Below the pieces are notes generated by a model. It had not been told where the DNA came from. It did not search any database and worked only from the letters and a program-made list of their open reading frames with translations. 5,656 nucleotides of DNA from a bacterium (GTDB lineage: Bacteria; CBDUZB01; JAGLHV01): positions 1-5,656 of the forward strand of contig JAGLYT010000112.1 of assembly GCA_023132075.1 (NCBI GenBank), in the 5' to 3' direction. Numbering within the stretch: the stretch's first letter is position 1; each line of letters opens with the position of its first letter. The position numbers and the translations under genes are program-made. Below are positions 5,478 through 5,656 of this stretch, one piece after another.

Positions 5478-5656
5478 AAACCGAAGCGCAGGATTGTATA
5501 AATAAAGAAAAAGATTCAGTATACTTTTTTGTTTTTTTGCAGAGACCATAGTTTAAACAATGCTATGTTTTCTTCCCTGAGAAAATCTCCCATTATTTCT
5601 ATTGAACTCTTACCTGACTGTTTCATTTTTTTGTTGGAAATAGTGCATTCATTAAA
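5478..5656. other. Non-coding or undetermined right edge
   Basis: No gene with a credible start and RBS is seen after the methyltransferase stop. A weak A/T-rich inverted repeat (AAAAAG near 5508-5513 with CTTTTTT near 5524-5530), followed by a further T run to 5538, could serve as a poor intrinsic terminator, but its stem has only one G-C pair. CATAG (5547-5551) and CTATG (5563-5567) form another short inverted repeat with an 11-base loop around the palindrome GTTTAAAC. See the separate entry for a minus-strand open frame. Confidence 0.4.
5516..5656 (-). CDS. Possible C-terminal end of a convergent gene (partial, uncertain)
   Basis: On the minus strand one frame is open from the right edge for 46 codons and stops with TGA at 5516. 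The encoded peptide has a plausible helical stretch (IEIMGDFLREENIALFKLWS) and balanced composition, as expected for a protein tail, but it matches nothing I recognise. An internal ATG about 10 codons in has no RBS, so if this is real the gene must start beyond the window. A frame of this length can easily arise by chance in such AT-rich DNA, so confidence is low. Confidence 0.3.
   Translation of the reverse strand, partial: FNECTISNKKMKQSGKSSIEIMGDFLREENIALFKLWSLQKNKKVY

Noticed and set aside
5507-5538. Intrinsic terminator after the methyltransferase
   Set aside because: T runs are present but the only stem (AAAAAG/CTTTTT) has one G-C pair, too weak to call as a terminator feature.
5565-5656. 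Plus-strand open frame starting ATGTTTTCTTCC
   Set aside because: There is no RBS, it runs off the edge, and it is antisense to the equally weak minus-strand frame.

Overview
The window is AT-rich and gene-dense. Its strong Shine-Dalgarno sites and sigma70-type hexamers mark it as bacterial. A protein of the LolA-like outer-membrane lipoprotein-sorting fold with an ordinary signal peptide, together with a lipobox-bearing FKBP, suggests a diderm (outer-membrane) bacterium. A single-RRM protein in an AT-rich diderm would fit several uncultivated or deep-branching phyla, but I cannot name a phylum from the sequence alone. No tRNA, rRNA, CRISPR array, insertion sequence or phage gene was seen.

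Left block (1-2037, + strand): three co-oriented genes form an apparent operon whose promoter lies outside the window. They are a 58-residue cysteine-bearing ORF (complete, or the tail of a longer gene), a 262-residue protein with a basic N-terminus, an amphipathic helical middle and a C-terminal Ig-like beta-sandwich, and a trans-polyprenyl diphosphate synthase with both catalytic Asp-rich motifs. The first two overlap by 11 bp and the third follows after 41 bp with its own strong RBS. This is the least explained part of the window. The arrangement suggests that the two unknown proteins work with an isoprenoid product, for example at a membrane or a granule surface, but that is inference.

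Middle block (2038-3107): a LolA-like secreted protein is encoded on the minus strand. It converges on the prenyl synthase with only 6 bp between stop codons and ends in a Met/Gln-rich tail built from 12-bp tandem repeats. It is divergent from the next gene across a 233-bp intergenic region that holds a well-formed promoter for each direction.

Right block (3108-5477, + strand): a lipoprotein FKBP-type peptidyl-prolyl isomerase of SlyD type is followed by a 95-residue RRM RNA-binding protein whose ribosome-binding region contains a run of nine G. A TrmA/RlmD-family RNA uracil-C5 methyltransferase follows, its ATG directly abutting the RRM stop codon. The last two look translationally coupled and form an RNA-binding and RNA-modification pair. 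The final 179 bases hold no convincing gene; a minus-strand reading frame running in from the right edge may be the tail of a convergent gene.

No clearly novel defence or mobile system is present. The most interesting leads are the prenyl-synthase operon with its two unrecognised partners, the G9 tract at the RRM ribosome-binding site, and the altered spacing of the predicted Fe-S ligands in the methyltransferase.
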